DNA from: Bradyrhizobium elkanii USDA 76
GTDB taxonomy: Bacteria > Pseudomonadota > Alphaproteobacteria > Rhizobiales > Xanthobacteraceae
Assembly (NCBI RefSeq): GCF_023278185.1
Contig: NZ_CP066356.1
Span: forward strand, 4,518,001 to 4,582,000
Length of the DNA: 64,000 nt
Reading direction: 5' to 3'
Shown here: positions 18,966 through 29,283 of the stretch, piece by piece
Numbering within the stretch: position 1 is the stretch's first letter
Layout of the letters: the number at the start of each line of letters is the position of its first letter
The notes under the pieces: model-generated
The model's database searches: none
What the model saw: only the letters and a program-made list of their open reading frames with translations
What the model was told of the DNA's origin: nothing
Made by a program: the position numbers and the translations under genes

Positions 18966-20384
18966 GTGACCAAGGGCGTTAACGCGGGGGGCCGGCTCGA
19001 CAGATTGCCGATTGCCGGATTTCACTACCGGATCTTCGCGCTGATCGGGGCCGGACTGTTCGTCGACGGCTTCGAGATCTTCCTCGCCGGCAGTATTCTC
19101 GGCGCGCTGGTTCAGTCCGGCTATTCGGACCTCGCCCAGAATGCGCGCTTCATCTCGGCGACCTTTGTCGGGATGCTGATCGGTGCCTGGCTGGCGGGCG
19201 TCGCCGGCGACCGCTTCGGCCGCAAGTTCGCCTATCAGGCCAACCTCCTGATCTTCGGCCTCAGCGCGCTGGCGGCAACGCTCGCGCCGTCGATGAACTG
19301 GCTGATCGGGGCCCGCTTCGTGATGGGCCTCGGACTCGGCGCCGAGATCGTCGTCGGCTATGTCGTGCTCAGCGAATTCATCCCGCCGCAGCAGCGCGGC
19401 CGCTGGGGCGCCGCGCTCGCAACCTGCACCAATGGTGCGCTGTTCGTCGCGACGCTGGTCGGCTGGGTCGTCATTCCGCATCTCGGCTGGCGCTGGATGT
19501 TCGCGCTGTGCGGCGTCGGCGCGATGATCGTCTGGTTCCTGCGGCGCTCACTGCCGGAATCGCCGCGCTGGCTCGAGACGCAGGGCAAGAGCGCCGAGGC
19601 GGAGGCGGTGCTGGCGGCGATCGAGCAGGAGGTCGGCAAGGGCAGGACCCTGCCGACCCCGGCCTATCAGCCGGCCCCGGTGCAGCCGGACGTTCGCTTC
19701 ACGCGCCTGTTCTCGCGGGCGTTGATCGCGCGGACCATCGTCGGCTGCCTGATCCTGATCGGGCTCAACACCGCGGTCTACGGCTTCATCGCCTGGATCC
19801 CGACCTTCTTCGTCAAGCAGGGCATCAACCTGTCGTCATCGCTCGGCTACACCATGCTGATGACGCTCGGCAGCCCGCTCGGCACGCTGTCGGGCATGTG
19901 GATCGGCGAGAAGATCGACCGCAAGCCGTCGCTGATCGTGCTGTCGCTCGCGGCGGCCGGGCTCGGGCTGATCTATCCGATGTTCATCAACCCCATCGCT
20001 TTCGTCGTGATCGGCTTCCTCCTGGTCTTCACGGTGGCGGTGATGCTGGCGCTGGCCTGGGGGCTCTACATCCCCGAACTGTTCCCGACCGAGCTCAGGA
20101 TGCGCGGGTCCGGCATCTGCAACACTGCCGGTCGCCTGATGTCGATCGTGACGCCGTTCATCGTGGTCGAGCTGTTCACGAGGTTCGGCGTCACCGGCGT
20201 CGTCTCTGTGGTGGCCGGGCTCCTGGTGGTGCAGGCGATCGCGGTTGCGGTGCTCGGCATCGAGACCCGCAAGCGCCCGCTGGAGGCGTTGCGGCCGGAG
20301 ACGATGGACGGCGAAGCGTCATCCGCAGAGATGCGCGGCAAGCTGCAACCAAGCCCCCGCGGGATCGCCGCCGGCGGCGAGTAG
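18966..20384 (+). CDS. MFS transporter, aromatic/organic acid symporter type
   Basis: 472 residues from the GTG at 18966, six bases after GGGAGG. About 12 membrane helices are visible. The first carries FALIGAGLFVDGFEIFLAG, then GDRFGRK follows helix 2, and GLGAEIVVGYVVLSEFIPPQQRGRW matches the AAHS/MHS metabolite:proton symporter group; PELFPTELRMRGSGICNTAGR follows in the second half. It comes 62 bases after the monooxygenase and probably brings in the compound that the cluster degrades. An organic or aromatic acid is the likely cargo. Confidence 0.9.
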   Translation: MTKGVNAGGRLDRLPIAGFHYRIFALIGAGLFVDGFEIFLAGSILGALVQSGYSDLAQNARFISATFVGMLIGAWLAGVAGDRFGRKFAYQANLLIFGLSALAATLAPSMNWLIGARFVMGLGLGAEIVVGYVVLSEFIPPQQRGRWGAALATCTNGALFVATLVGWVVIPHLGWRWMFALCGVGAMIVWFLRRSLPESPRWLETQGKSAEAEAVLAAIEQEVGKGRTLPTPAYQPAPVQPDVRFTRLFSRALIARTIVGCLILIGLNTAVYGFIAWIPTFFVKQGINLSSSLGYTMLMTLGSPLGTLSGMWIGEKIDRKPSLIVLSLAAAGLGLIYPMFINPIAFVVIGFLLVFTVAVMLALAWGLYIPELFPTELRMRGSGICNTAGRLMSIVTPFIVVELFTRFGVTGVVSVVAGLLVVQAIAVAVLGIETRKRPLEALRPETMDGEASSAEMRGKLQPSPRGIAAGGE

Positions 20385-20524
20385 CGGGACGAAGCGCGCG
20401 ATGTCCGCGTGATCAACGCATGCGGACATCCGGGCCTCGTCCGTCAGACGATACTTTTGGTGGACGCGTCGGAAGATGCGGGCTAAACGCGCAGGGTATT
20501 CCCTCGGCACCGTGAATCTCGCTC

Positions 20525-21352
20525 GTGAGTGGCAGGCAGAATAATTTCCTCGCTCAGGCACTGCAACAAGGCGCCTTGGCGTTGCGGGCGCAGCAGTTTG
20601 CTCAGGCCGAGCAGATTGCGACGAACATCCTGAAATCAAACCGCACGGACAGACACGCCGCGCTTCTTCTGGCGCATGCCCTGATGGGGCAGAACCGGGG
20701 AGGCGAGGCGATCGCAGCGCTCGAGCGGGTTGCGCGCCGCGGCGACGATGGAGAGGTCGAGACTTTGCTCGGCGCGCTGCTGTGCGGCGCGGGCCGCGTC
20801 ACCGACGGCATCGCACAGCTTCGGCGCACGGCGGCGCGCCGCCCGCCATATTTTCCGTCCTTTCAGGAACTCGCCGGGCAGCTTGCCAAGGCGGGGCAAT
20901 ACGACGAGGCGATCAGCACGATCGAGGCCGGTCTCGCGCTCGCGCCTGAGAGCGTCGATCTGAAGCTCGATCTCGGGCGCCTGTTGCAGGAGACCAATGA
21001 CATCGCGCGGGCTGCAAGCGTCCTGACGGCGGCACGTGATGCTGCGCCGGGACGCCCCGACGTTCTCAACCAGCTCGGGCGGGTCCTGATCCTCCGTGGC
21101 GACTACGCCGCAGCCGCGGATGCGTTCCGCCGCGTGCTCGCGCAATACCCGGATGATCGCTCGACCCGCGCCCACCTCGCCACTTGCCTCTTCGAGCAGG
21201 GTGAGCGCGATGCTGCCGAGGCGGCGCTGCGCTCGGTGATGCGCGGTCAGCCCCAGCTATTTGGACGCGCGGCGTTCGTCATGGCCTCGGGATCTCACGG
21301 CCGCTTCTTCTTCTCCCAGAGCGCCGCTGCGAAGTTCCTCGGCGGGGACTGA
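20525..21352 (+). CDS. TPR-repeat protein
   Basis: 275 residues from a GTG at 20525 with no strong ribosome-binding site, so the start is uncertain. It has five to six tetratricopeptide helices pairs, for example QFAQAEQIATNILKSN, QYDEAISTIEAGLALAPES and DYAAAADAFRRVLAQYPDD. TPR units bind other proteins. There is no signal peptide or membrane segment. It converges on the DUF6065-like gene (32 bases between stops). No partner is evident. Confidence 0.75.
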   Translation: MSGRQNNFLAQALQQGALALRAQQFAQAEQIATNILKSNRTDRHAALLLAHALMGQNRGGEAIAALERVARRGDDGEVETLLGALLCGAGRVTDGIAQLRRTAARRPPYFPSFQELAGQLAKAGQYDEAISTIEAGLALAPESVDLKLDLGRLLQETNDIARAASVLTAARDAAPGRPDVLNQLGRVLILRGDYAAAADAFRRVLAQYPDDRSTRAHLATCLFEQGERDAAEAALRSVMRGQPQLFGRAAFVMASGSHGRFFFSQSAAAKFLGGD

Positions 21353-21384
21353 GATTGACGCGGCGGACGACATTCCGCCTTGCC

Positions 21385-22095
21385 TTACGCCCTGAAGTTT
21401 CTCCGGTAGAGGTTCGGCTGCCGTTTGAGCTCGGTGCGGAGTTCGCCGACCCGCTTGGCGTCCTCCGCGGTGAACGGCGATGCCTGCGCGGTCCAGTCGT
21501 CTCGCTTGACGGGAATGCATTGCGCGATCGGAGTCCCCTTTGGGAGGACGCCTCTGAAATTCCTGTCGTGCCAGTACGCCGGAAAGTGCACCCAATTGTC
21601 GGCATAGAGGTCGGAATTGACCAGGCCGCTGAGCGTGGTGAATGGCAGGTCGAAGCGGTTGACGGGATGGGTGAAGTAGATCGCGTAGCCTTCCGGGGCT
21701 TCGACGGTCCACAGATTGTGAAATTTGAGAAAGAAGCGGCCCTCTTCAAACAGAGGGGTGCCGGTGACCTGACCCGGGTCGTGGAAGCCGATCGGTGAGC
21801 GTGGGAATTCCGGCGTGCCTCCCGGCGGTAAATCCTGGTCCCAGGTGATTTCGCCGTCCTCGACCTTGAGATCGCAAACCAGCGGCAGCAAGAACCCGCA
21901 GGTCATCGCATCCACGAACGGCGGGCAGCGCTTGATGGTGTCCTCGTCGTGCAGGTTGATCGAAGAGAACGCCGTCGCCGGCATCGCCTTGAGCCAGTCG
22001 GGAACGCCCTGCGCCGCCGGTATGGGGGCCGGTATCAGTCCGTCGAGCTCCGTCGGGCAGCGGAATTTGAGCGTCAGCTTGCTGTTGGTCGACAT
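21385..22095 (-). CDS. DUF6065-like protein, unknown
   Basis: 236 residues. The order of features, GVPDWLKAMPATAF, TIKRCPPFVDAMTCGFLLPL, an acidic beta region, FLKFHNLWTVEAPEGYAIYFTHPVNR and a C-terminal basic helix, resembles the DUF6065 family as I remember it. The conserved Trp/Cys/Pro pattern suggests a compact all-beta enzyme or binding protein in the cytoplasm. No function is known to me. It is alone between a convergent TPR gene and a same-strand mandelate racemase-like gene 77 bases upstream. Confidence 0.6.
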   Translation of the reverse strand: MSTNSKLTLKFRCPTELDGLIPAPIPAAQGVPDWLKAMPATAFSSINLHDEDTIKRCPPFVDAMTCGFLLPLVCDLKVEDGEITWDQDLPPGGTPEFPRSPIGFHDPGQVTGTPLFEEGRFFLKFHNLWTVEAPEGYAIYFTHPVNRFDLPFTTLSGLVNSDLYADNWVHFPAYWHDRNFRGVLPKGTPIAQCIPVKRDDWTAQASPFTAEDAKRVGELRTELKRQPNLYRRNFRA

Positions 22096-22172
22096 TGGGC
22101 GCTCCGATTTCGGATCGACCTACATGAATGCGTCGCAAAGGTGAAGCGCGCGCTCACCAGCCAGGATCGCCG

Positions 22173-23258
22173 CTAGGTCACGAGATACTTCGCGACCGCC
22201 GGCTCGTTCCATTCGATCCCGAGCCCGGGACCGCGGGCGGTCACCGCGCCGTCGACGATTTCGGCGGGCCTTGTGAGGATGGAGCCGGCGAAGTCGAGGA
22301 ATTCGAGCCAGTGCGCGGTCGGCGTCACCGCGAGCAGGTGCGCGCTGACTTCCGCGAACAGATGGCTCGACATCGGGATCGAGGCGGCGTCGGCTTGTCC
22401 TGCGACTTGCACCCAGCCGGTCACGCCGCCGACCTTCATCACGTCGGGCATGATGAAGTCGGACGCGCCGGCCGCGATCGCTTCGGCAAAGCCGCGCGGA
22501 AACCACCAGTTCTCACCAGCCTGGATCGGCGTCGGCGAAGTCTCGCGGACTTTTGCGTGGCCGGACAGGCTCTCCTGCGGCACCGGCTCCTCGATCCAGT
22601 GCAAATCGTAAGGCGCAAGGCGGGCGATGCGGCGGGTCGCTTCCGCCGGATCGAGCGACTGGTTGAAGTCGATCATCAGCGCGATGTCGGGGCCGAGCAG
22701 GGCGCGCACGCCCTTCACGACGCGCTCGTCAATGGCGGCGTTGCCATCGCCGCCCTTGATCTTGATGCCGCGAAAGCCCTGGTCGAGCGAGCGGCGCAGC
22801 GCGCGCTCATCGGCGACAGGATCGACCACGCCGTAGCTGTCATAGGCCTTGATCGGCTTCGCCGAGCCGCCGAGCAGTTCGACCAGCGGCCGGCCGGCGA
22901 GCTGGCCGAGTACGTCCCAATAGGCCATGTCGAGACCGGATACCGCCATGCCGACGAGGCCCTGCCAGCCGAGCAGCCGAAACTTGGCGTCCATCGCCTT
23001 CATGAGGTCGAACGGCGCGACCGGCTTGCCGATGAGCTCGCGGCCGATCTCCTCGATCAGATAGGCAAGAGGCTTAAGCGTGAGCTTGCTGTAGGCGAAG
23101 ATGTAGCTGCGGCCGGTAATGCCTTGATCGGTCTCGACATCGATCAGAACCAGCGGGCCGGAATCGATCACGCCGAAGGCGTTCTTCACAGGGCGCTTGA
23201 GCGGCACCACGACGCTTCGCGCCCGAACTCCGCGGATCGCTGCAACTGTCCGGCTCAT
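22173..23258 (-). CDS. Enolase-superfamily protein, mandelate racemase-like
   Basis: 361 residues. All active-site elements of mandelate racemase are present: Lys166 and Lys168 in GIKIKGG, Asp in MIDFNQ, Glu in WIEEP, Glu in QAGEN, Asp in MPDVMKVGG and His299 in SSHLFAE. The C-terminal half, with IPMSSHLFAEVSAHLLA and PTAHWLE, is very close to what I recall of Pseudomonas putida mandelate racemase. It may therefore interconvert mandelate enantiomers or act on a related 2-hydroxy acid. No other mandelate-pathway gene is nearby. It is 18 bases downstream of a convergent-free gap from the copper-oxidase-fold gene, transcribed in the same direction. Confidence 0.88.
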   Translation of the reverse strand: MSRTVAAIRGVRARSVVVPLKRPVKNAFGVIDSGPLVLIDVETDQGITGRSYIFAYSKLTLKPLAYLIEEIGRELIGKPVAPFDLMKAMDAKFRLLGWQGLVGMAVSGLDMAYWDVLGQLAGRPLVELLGGSAKPIKAYDSYGVVDPVADERALRRSLDQGFRGIKIKGGDGNAAIDERVVKGVRALLGPDIALMIDFNQSLDPAEATRRIARLAPYDLHWIEEPVPQESLSGHAKVRETSPTPIQAGENWWFPRGFAEAIAAGASDFIMPDVMKVGGVTGWVQVAGQADAASIPMSSHLFAEVSAHLLAVTPTAHWLEFLDFAGSILTRPAEIVDGAVTARGPGLGIEWNEPAVAKYLVT

Positions 23259-23276
23259 GGACGTTTCCTCTTGTTG

Positions 23277-24626
23277 TTATTGGACACTGTACCATCGGAC
23301 CAGCCGCGGCGCGGCCCAGTCGGTCGCGACCTGCTCGATCAGATAGCGGCCCGGATATTCAGCGAGGAAAGCGATGCGCTGGGTCTGGCCCGGCTCAATC
23401 GCGAGCGTGTCGAGCCAGAACGGCTTCCAGCCGTCGTCGAGCCGGTCGAGCAGACGGAAGTGATGGCCGTGCAGATGAAAGACGCTGGCGATCGCGCCGC
23501 GGTTGGTCAGCGCCAGCACGACCGACCGGCCGGCCTTGGCCTGAAAGGCCGGAGCGGCCGATGGCTTGAAGTCCGCCGGGCGGAACCATTCGGTCGGCGT
23601 GCCGAGGGTTAGCTCGAATCTTGCGGCGCTCTTGAGATCGAGCTGGGCGGGCATGTCGTTGCCCGGCAGCGGCGGTGCCGGCGGGAACGGCGCGGGGCGG
23701 ACCGGCGGGTCGTTCGAGATGGCCAGCTTGCCGACCGGGCGGGCCTGCTTGCCGTCGTGCAGCAGGATCGCGAAGCTGGTTCCGGTAGGTCCGGCCGCGT
23801 CGACGAAGACATCGGTGCGGCTGCCGGGAGCCAGTACCAGCGCACCGTTGCGGGCCGGAAACGGTTCGGCTGGCTGGCCGTCGATGGCCATCACCCGGAC
23901 GTCGAGGTTCTCCAGCTTGACCGCCAGCACGCTGCGTTGGCTGCCGTTGATAAAGCGGAGTCTGAGGCGGGCATTGGCCGGCGCCGAGATGTCGTATGAG
24001 GTTTTGCCGTTAATCGTATGAATTTGCGTCGAATCTTTTGGATCGTTGCCGGCCGGGATTGCGCTTCCGTCCGGCCGCAGGCGCCACTCCTCGATCAGCA
24101 GGACCTCGTCGCGATCGACCGCGACCGGCGAGGTGCCAGTCACGATCAGCGGCCGCGGCCGTGCCGGCGCCGTGCCGCCATCAGCGAACAGCGGCTCGCA
24201 CAGGAAGGTGCCGGCATGCCGAAGCGGCAACTGGAAGCTATCCTTGCCCCCGGCGACAAGCAGCGCCCGGGAAGCCAGTGGCTCCGCCGCGGCGATGCCG
24301 TCGAGCCCGCGGCAATCCAGCGCGGCCGCTACCGGCAGGTCATTGCCAAAGGTGACGTCGAGGACCTCGCCGCGCTTGAAGCGGAGGTCGCTGCCGCCGA
24401 GTGACCAGACCGGTGTCTCCGGTCCGCCAGGACCCGGTCCGTCCGGACGAAGCGAGATGCGGTCGGGTTTGGCCTGGAGCGCGACCGCGGTCCGGCCCTG
24501 TGCCGAGACGGTGGCCGGCAGAGTAGGGCAAAGCGCCGCGGCGCCGAGGGCGGCGATCAGGTCACGCCGGGTGAGTGAAAATTCGGGAGTTGCGGGGGGA
24601 CTTGCCATCCGGCCGATGCGGACCAT
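23277..24626 (-). CDS. Multicopper-oxidase-fold protein without most copper ligands (FtsP/SufI-like?)
   Basis: 449 residues from an ATG at 24626 (another at 24608). The N-terminus has a Tat signal (LTRRDLIAALGAAALC). The fold is that of a multicopper oxidase with three cupredoxin domains (VMAIDGQPAEPFPARNGALVLAPG...). The usual first copper motif HWHG is replaced by LDCRG, the GTFWYHPH motif by GTFLCEPL, and the terminal HCH motif by IEQV; only FHLHGHHF survives. A normal oxidase activity is therefore unlikely. E. coli FtsP (SufI) is a known copper-less Tat substrate of this fold and is a plausible model. It lies 18 bases upstream of the racemase-like gene. Confidence 0.8.
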   Translation of the reverse strand: MVRIGRMASPPATPEFSLTRRDLIAALGAAALCPTLPATVSAQGRTAVALQAKPDRISLRPDGPGPGGPETPVWSLGGSDLRFKRGEVLDVTFGNDLPVAAALDCRGLDGIAAAEPLASRALLVAGGKDSFQLPLRHAGTFLCEPLFADGGTAPARPRPLIVTGTSPVAVDRDEVLLIEEWRLRPDGSAIPAGNDPKDSTQIHTINGKTSYDISAPANARLRLRFINGSQRSVLAVKLENLDVRVMAIDGQPAEPFPARNGALVLAPGSRTDVFVDAAGPTGTSFAILLHDGKQARPVGKLAISNDPPVRPAPFPPAPPLPGNDMPAQLDLKSAARFELTLGTPTEWFRPADFKPSAAPAFQAKAGRSVVLALTNRGAIASVFHLHGHHFRLLDRLDDGWKPFWLDTLAIEPGQTQRIAFLAEYPGRYLIEQVATDWAAPRLVRWYSVQ

Positions 24627-24762
24627 TTTCAAGTGTACCTGTCCAGTCGCGATCGGTCGCAGGGCGGGCTCAACAGCGGCCATTTTTTTGCTGCGAACCG
24701 GTGGGCGCATGTTATAAGCCCGGCCGCCCGCGGCATCGCGGCCGGACTGGGATGCTTTTCGC

Positions 24763-24847
24763 GCGGGCGTGGCGGAACTGGTAGACGCGCTGGATTTAGG
24801 TTCCAGTGACGAAAGTTGTGGGGGTTCGAGTCCCTCCGCCCGCACCA
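24763..24847 (+). tRNA. tRNA-Leu (anticodon TAG)
   Basis: Acceptor arms GCGGGCG (24763-24769) and CGCCCGC (24837-24843) pair perfectly, discriminator A, CCA encoded at 24845-24847. The anticodon stem CTGGA/TCCAG frames loop TTTAGGT. The long variable arm is that of a class II tRNA. TTCGAGTC is the T loop. Confidence 0.97.
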
Positions 24848-25011
24848 AGCGCTTACAGCGTTTGCATGACGAATTCTTGGAGAACCTTTGGCCCCGATGG
24901 GGTGAGGGTTCGCCGAACCCACAGACGTTAGGCCGCAAGGCTCAGCGTCGAACAGATTGAACACTGCCACGGCCGCTCGGGCCGCGGCAAAAGCGGAAGA
25001 AGATTGATACC

Positions 25012-26370
25012 ATGCAGGTCACCGAGACCCTCAACGAGGGATTGAAGCACGAATTCAAGATCAGCGTCCCGGCATCCGATCTCGATGCCAAGGCGGACGC
25101 CAAGCTGGTCGACCTCAAGGACAAGGTCCGTCTCAACGGCTTCCGTCCCGGCAAGGTGCCGGTGGCGCATCTGAAGAAGATCTACGGCCGCTCGGTGATG
25201 GCCGAGACCATCGACCAGACCATCAGCGACACCAACCGGCAGATCTTCGAAGATCGCGGCTTCCGCCTCGCCGGCGAGCCGAAGATCACGATGCCGACCG
25301 AAAAGGACCAGGTCGAGGAACTGCTGTCGGGCAAGACCGACTTGACCTACACCGTCGCGATCGAGGTCGTGCCGCCGATCCAGCTCGCCGATTTCAAGTC
25401 GTTCTCGGTCGAGAAGCCGGTGGTCGATGTCTCCGACGCCGATGTCGACGATGCCATCAAGCGGATCGCCGAAGGCAGCCGCCCGTACAATGCCAAGACC
25501 GAAGGGGCGGCGGAGAAGGGCGACCGCGTCACCATCAGCTTCAAGGGCACCATCAACGGTGAAGCCTTCGAGGGCGGCACCGGCGAGGGCATTCAGGTCG
25601 TGATCGGCGCCGGCCAGTTCATCCCGGGCTTCGAGGAGCAGCTGATCGGCATCGGCACCAACGAGACGCGCACGCTGAAGGTCTCGTTCCCGAAGAACTA
25701 TCTGAACGAGAAGCTCGCCGGCCAGCCGGCCGAGTTCGAGACCACCGCAACGCTGATCGAGGCGCCCGGTGAGACCACGATCGACGACGAGTTCGCCAGG
25801 ACGCTGGGCCTCGAGTCGCTCGACAAGCTGAAGGAAGCCGCCCGCGAGCGCCTGACGGCCGAGTTCGCCGGCGCCACCCGCCAGAAGGTCAAGCGCGCGC
25901 TGCTCGACCGGCTCGACGAGAGCCACAAATTCGAGGCCCCGCCGTCGCTTGTCGCCGAAGAGTTCAACCTGATGTGGAACTCGATCAAGGCCGAGATGGA
26001 CTCGTCCGGCAAGACCTTCGCCGACGAGAACACCACCGAGGAAGCGGCAAAGGAGGAGTACCACAAGATCGCCGACCGCCGCGTCCGCCTCGGCCTCGTG
26101 CTGTCGGAGATCGGCGAGAAGAACAAGATCACGGTAACCGACGACGAGGTGTCGCGCGCCGTGATCGAGCGTGCGCGCCAGGTGCCCGGCCGCGAGAAGG
26201 AGGTCTGGGACTACTATCGCAGCAACGCCCAGGCGCTGGCCCAGCTCCGCGCCCCGATTTACGAGGACAAGGTCGTCGACTTCGTCCTGGAGCTCGCCAA
26301 TGTGACCGAGAAGAAGGTCACCAAGGACGAGCTGTTCAAGGATGAAGACGCCGAGAAAACTGCCGCTTAA
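25012..26370 (+). CDS. tig: Trigger factor chaperone
   Basis: 452 residues, with GGAAGAAG before the ATG. The ribosome-docking loop motif is FRPGKVP near residue 45. The FKBP-type prolyl isomerase domain (about 165-245) has [10 protein letters not shown] and [11 protein letters not shown], and the helical chaperone domain follows. It binds emerging chains at the ribosome tunnel exit. The C-terminus is acidic/Lys-rich ([13 protein letters not shown]). It heads the classic tig-clpP-clpX-lon order, though gaps of 240 to 440 bases suggest separate promoters. Confidence 0.97.
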   Translation: MQVTETLNEGLKHEFKISVPASDLDAKADAKLVDLKDKVRLNGFRPGKVPVAHLKKIYGRSVMAETIDQTISDTNRQIFEDRGFRLAGEPKITMPTEKDQVEELLSGKTDLTYTVAIEVVPPIQLADFKSFSVEKPVVDVSDADVDDAIKRIAEGSRPYNAKTEGAAEKGDRVTISFKGTINGEAFEGGTGEGIQVVIGAGQFIPGFEEQLIGIGTNETRTLKVSFPKNYLNEKLAGQPAEFETTATLIEAPGETTIDDEFARTLGLESLDKLKEAARERLTAEFAGATRQKVKRALLDRLDESHKFEAPPSLVAEEFNLMWNSIKAEMDSSGKTFADENTTEEAAKEEYHKIADRRVRLGLVLSEIGEKNKITVTDDEVSRAVIERARQVPGREKEVWDYYRSNAQALAQLRAPIYEDKVVDFVLELANVTEKKVTKDELFKDEDAEKTAA

Positions 26371-26404
26371 TTTCGGCACCTCGCGTTAATGATGAACCGC
26401 GAAA

Positions 26405-26439
26405 GCACGCCTGGCGAGGGTCCCCGTCGCTAGGCGTGC
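26405..26439. terminator. Hairpin after tig
   Basis: GCACGCCT (26405-26412) and AGGCGTGC (26432-26439) pair, with partial further pairing inside. There is no T-run, so it may be only a 3' end stabiliser of the tig message. Confidence 0.4.
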
Positions 26440-26610
26440 AGACGCGAATCAGCTTGAACTTCTGCGACCTGCCCAGGTGGCTAGTGCGGCGAGTTGACGG
26501 CCTTGTCGGCCGGAAATTGGCCCATATCTGGGTTAAGCCTTGAGGCAGTAGTCTTGAGCCAAGTAATCTCGAGCAAAGTTCTGCATCACCCCTAACCCTT
26601 GGGTTCTTTC

Positions 26611-27246
26611 ATGCGCGATCCCGTTGAAACCTACATGAACCTCGTGCCGATGGTCGTCGAGCAGACCAATCGCGGCGAACGCGCCTACGACATTTTCTCG
26701 CGCCTTCTGAAGGAGCGCATCATCTTCGTCACCGGTCCGGTGGAAGACGGCATGTCGACGCTGATCGTCGCGCAGCTGCTGTTCCTCGAGGCCGAGAATC
26801 CGAAGAAGGAAATCTCGATGTACATCAACTCGCCGGGCGGCGTGGTGACGTCGGGCCTTGCGATCTACGATACGATGCAGTTCATCCGTCCGCCGGTATC
26901 GACGCTGTGCACGGGGCAGGCGGCCTCGATGGGCTCGCTGCTGCTGGCCGCCGGCGAGAAGGACATGCGCTTCACGCTGCCGAATTCCCGCATCATGGTG
27001 CACCAACCCTCCGGCGGCTTCCAGGGCCAGGCCACCGACATCATGCTGCACGCGCAGGAGATCCTGAATCTCAAGAAGCGCCTCAACGAGATCTACGTGA
27101 AGCACACCGGCCAGACCTACAAGGCGATCGAGGACGCGCTGGAGCGCGACAAGTTCCTCACCGCCGAGGACGCCAAGGCGTTCGGCCTCGTCGACAAGGT
27201 CATCGACAAGCGTCCGGACGATCCAGCCGCCGCGAAGGCGGCCTGA
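26611..27246 (+). CDS. clpP: ATP-dependent Clp protease proteolytic subunit
   Basis: 211 residues from ATG 26611 ([10 protein letters not shown]). The triad is Ser106 in [10 protein letters not shown], His131 in MVHQPSGG and Asp180 in LERDKF, spaced as in E. coli ClpP. It forms the two-ring barrel that degrades proteins unfolded by ClpX or ClpA. The ribosome-binding site is weak. A second TTG start 12 bases earlier is unlikely. It precedes clpX by 440 bases. Confidence 0.97.
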   Translation: MRDPVETYMNLVPMVVEQTNRGERAYDIFSRLLKERIIFVTGPVEDGMSTLIVAQLLFLEAENPKKEISMYINSPGGVVTSGLAIYDTMQFIRPPVSTLCTGQAASMGSLLLAAGEKDMRFTLPNSRIMVHQPSGGFQGQATDIMLHAQEILNLKKRLNEIYVKHTGQTYKAIEDALERDKFLTAEDAKAFGLVDKVIDKRPDDPAAAKAA

Positions 27247-27686
27247 TCTGGGCAGGCATCTCGAGGCGTCGGTGTGATCTCCACATTGACGCCTCACATA
27301 ACCGGCAAAAGCAGCGGTGGACCCGCGGGCGGGTGCATGCGCACAGGCGGAAAGTTCCGGTTTCGTGCTCATATACCGACGTGGTAATCCCGCAACGTTC
27401 CGTGGATTTCGGCGCGTATTCCACGTGCGATCGTTGAAAATCACGGTATTGTCACGGTCTTGAGCCGGCCATCCGATTAGCGAATTCTTGATAGTCGGGT
27501 GCCAGCATGGTTGGCTGTGATGCATCGGCTATGATCGCGGAGATTCGAATAAACCGTGATCCACACGGTCAGTATTGCGTAGGGTCTTTTTTGGTACGGA
27601 ATTTGCTCTATCTACCCAAGACCCCGGTTTTGTGCCGGATTGGGTCGATCTGGCAAACAAGATCGAACGGCGGACGGAGATAATGA
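27247..27686. other. 440-base clpP-clpX gap
   Basis: No coding signal seen on either strand. It includes the AT-richer stretch 27480-27600 with CTATGATC and a T-run at about 27585, where clpX transcription presumably begins. I could not place -35 and -10 boxes with confidence. Confidence 0.4.
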
Positions 27687-28961
<1,275 letters not shown>

Positions 28962-29283
28962 ACGGCGCTCGTCTCGACCCGCCAAAAATGCACGGCTGCC
29001 GGACGCTCCGGCGGCCGCCGTGGCGCAGCAGCGGCGCTCTTGCGGCGTAGCAGCAAATGCCTGTTTAGCCTGAATTTCCGGGCACTTCTCAGACTTGACA
29101 CCTCCGTGCCTGATAGCCACCTAATGCTATCGGCGAAGGGATCTCATGCGTTGAGATTCGTCGCTTTTCGATACGGAATAAGCGACTGCTGACAGCATCT
29201 TTTTCCGGATCACCAAGGCACCTTGTGGCGGTTGCGCAAGTAGGCGGATTGCGTGCAAGGGGGCAAAACAAAAGGATAAGGCC
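28962..29283 (+). promoter_or_regulatory. clpX-lon gap with a possible lon promoter
   Basis: TTGACA stands at 29095-29100, with a weak -10 candidate CACCTA at 29118-29123 after 17 bases. It might be a vegetative or heat-shock promoter. The rest holds no gene that I can see; RBS-like AAGGATAAGG precedes the lon ATG. Confidence 0.35.

Noticed and set aside
24627..24938. Upstream extension of the copper-oxidase-fold gene
   Set aside because: It would run through tRNA-Leu; the Tat signal fixes the start near 24608-24626.
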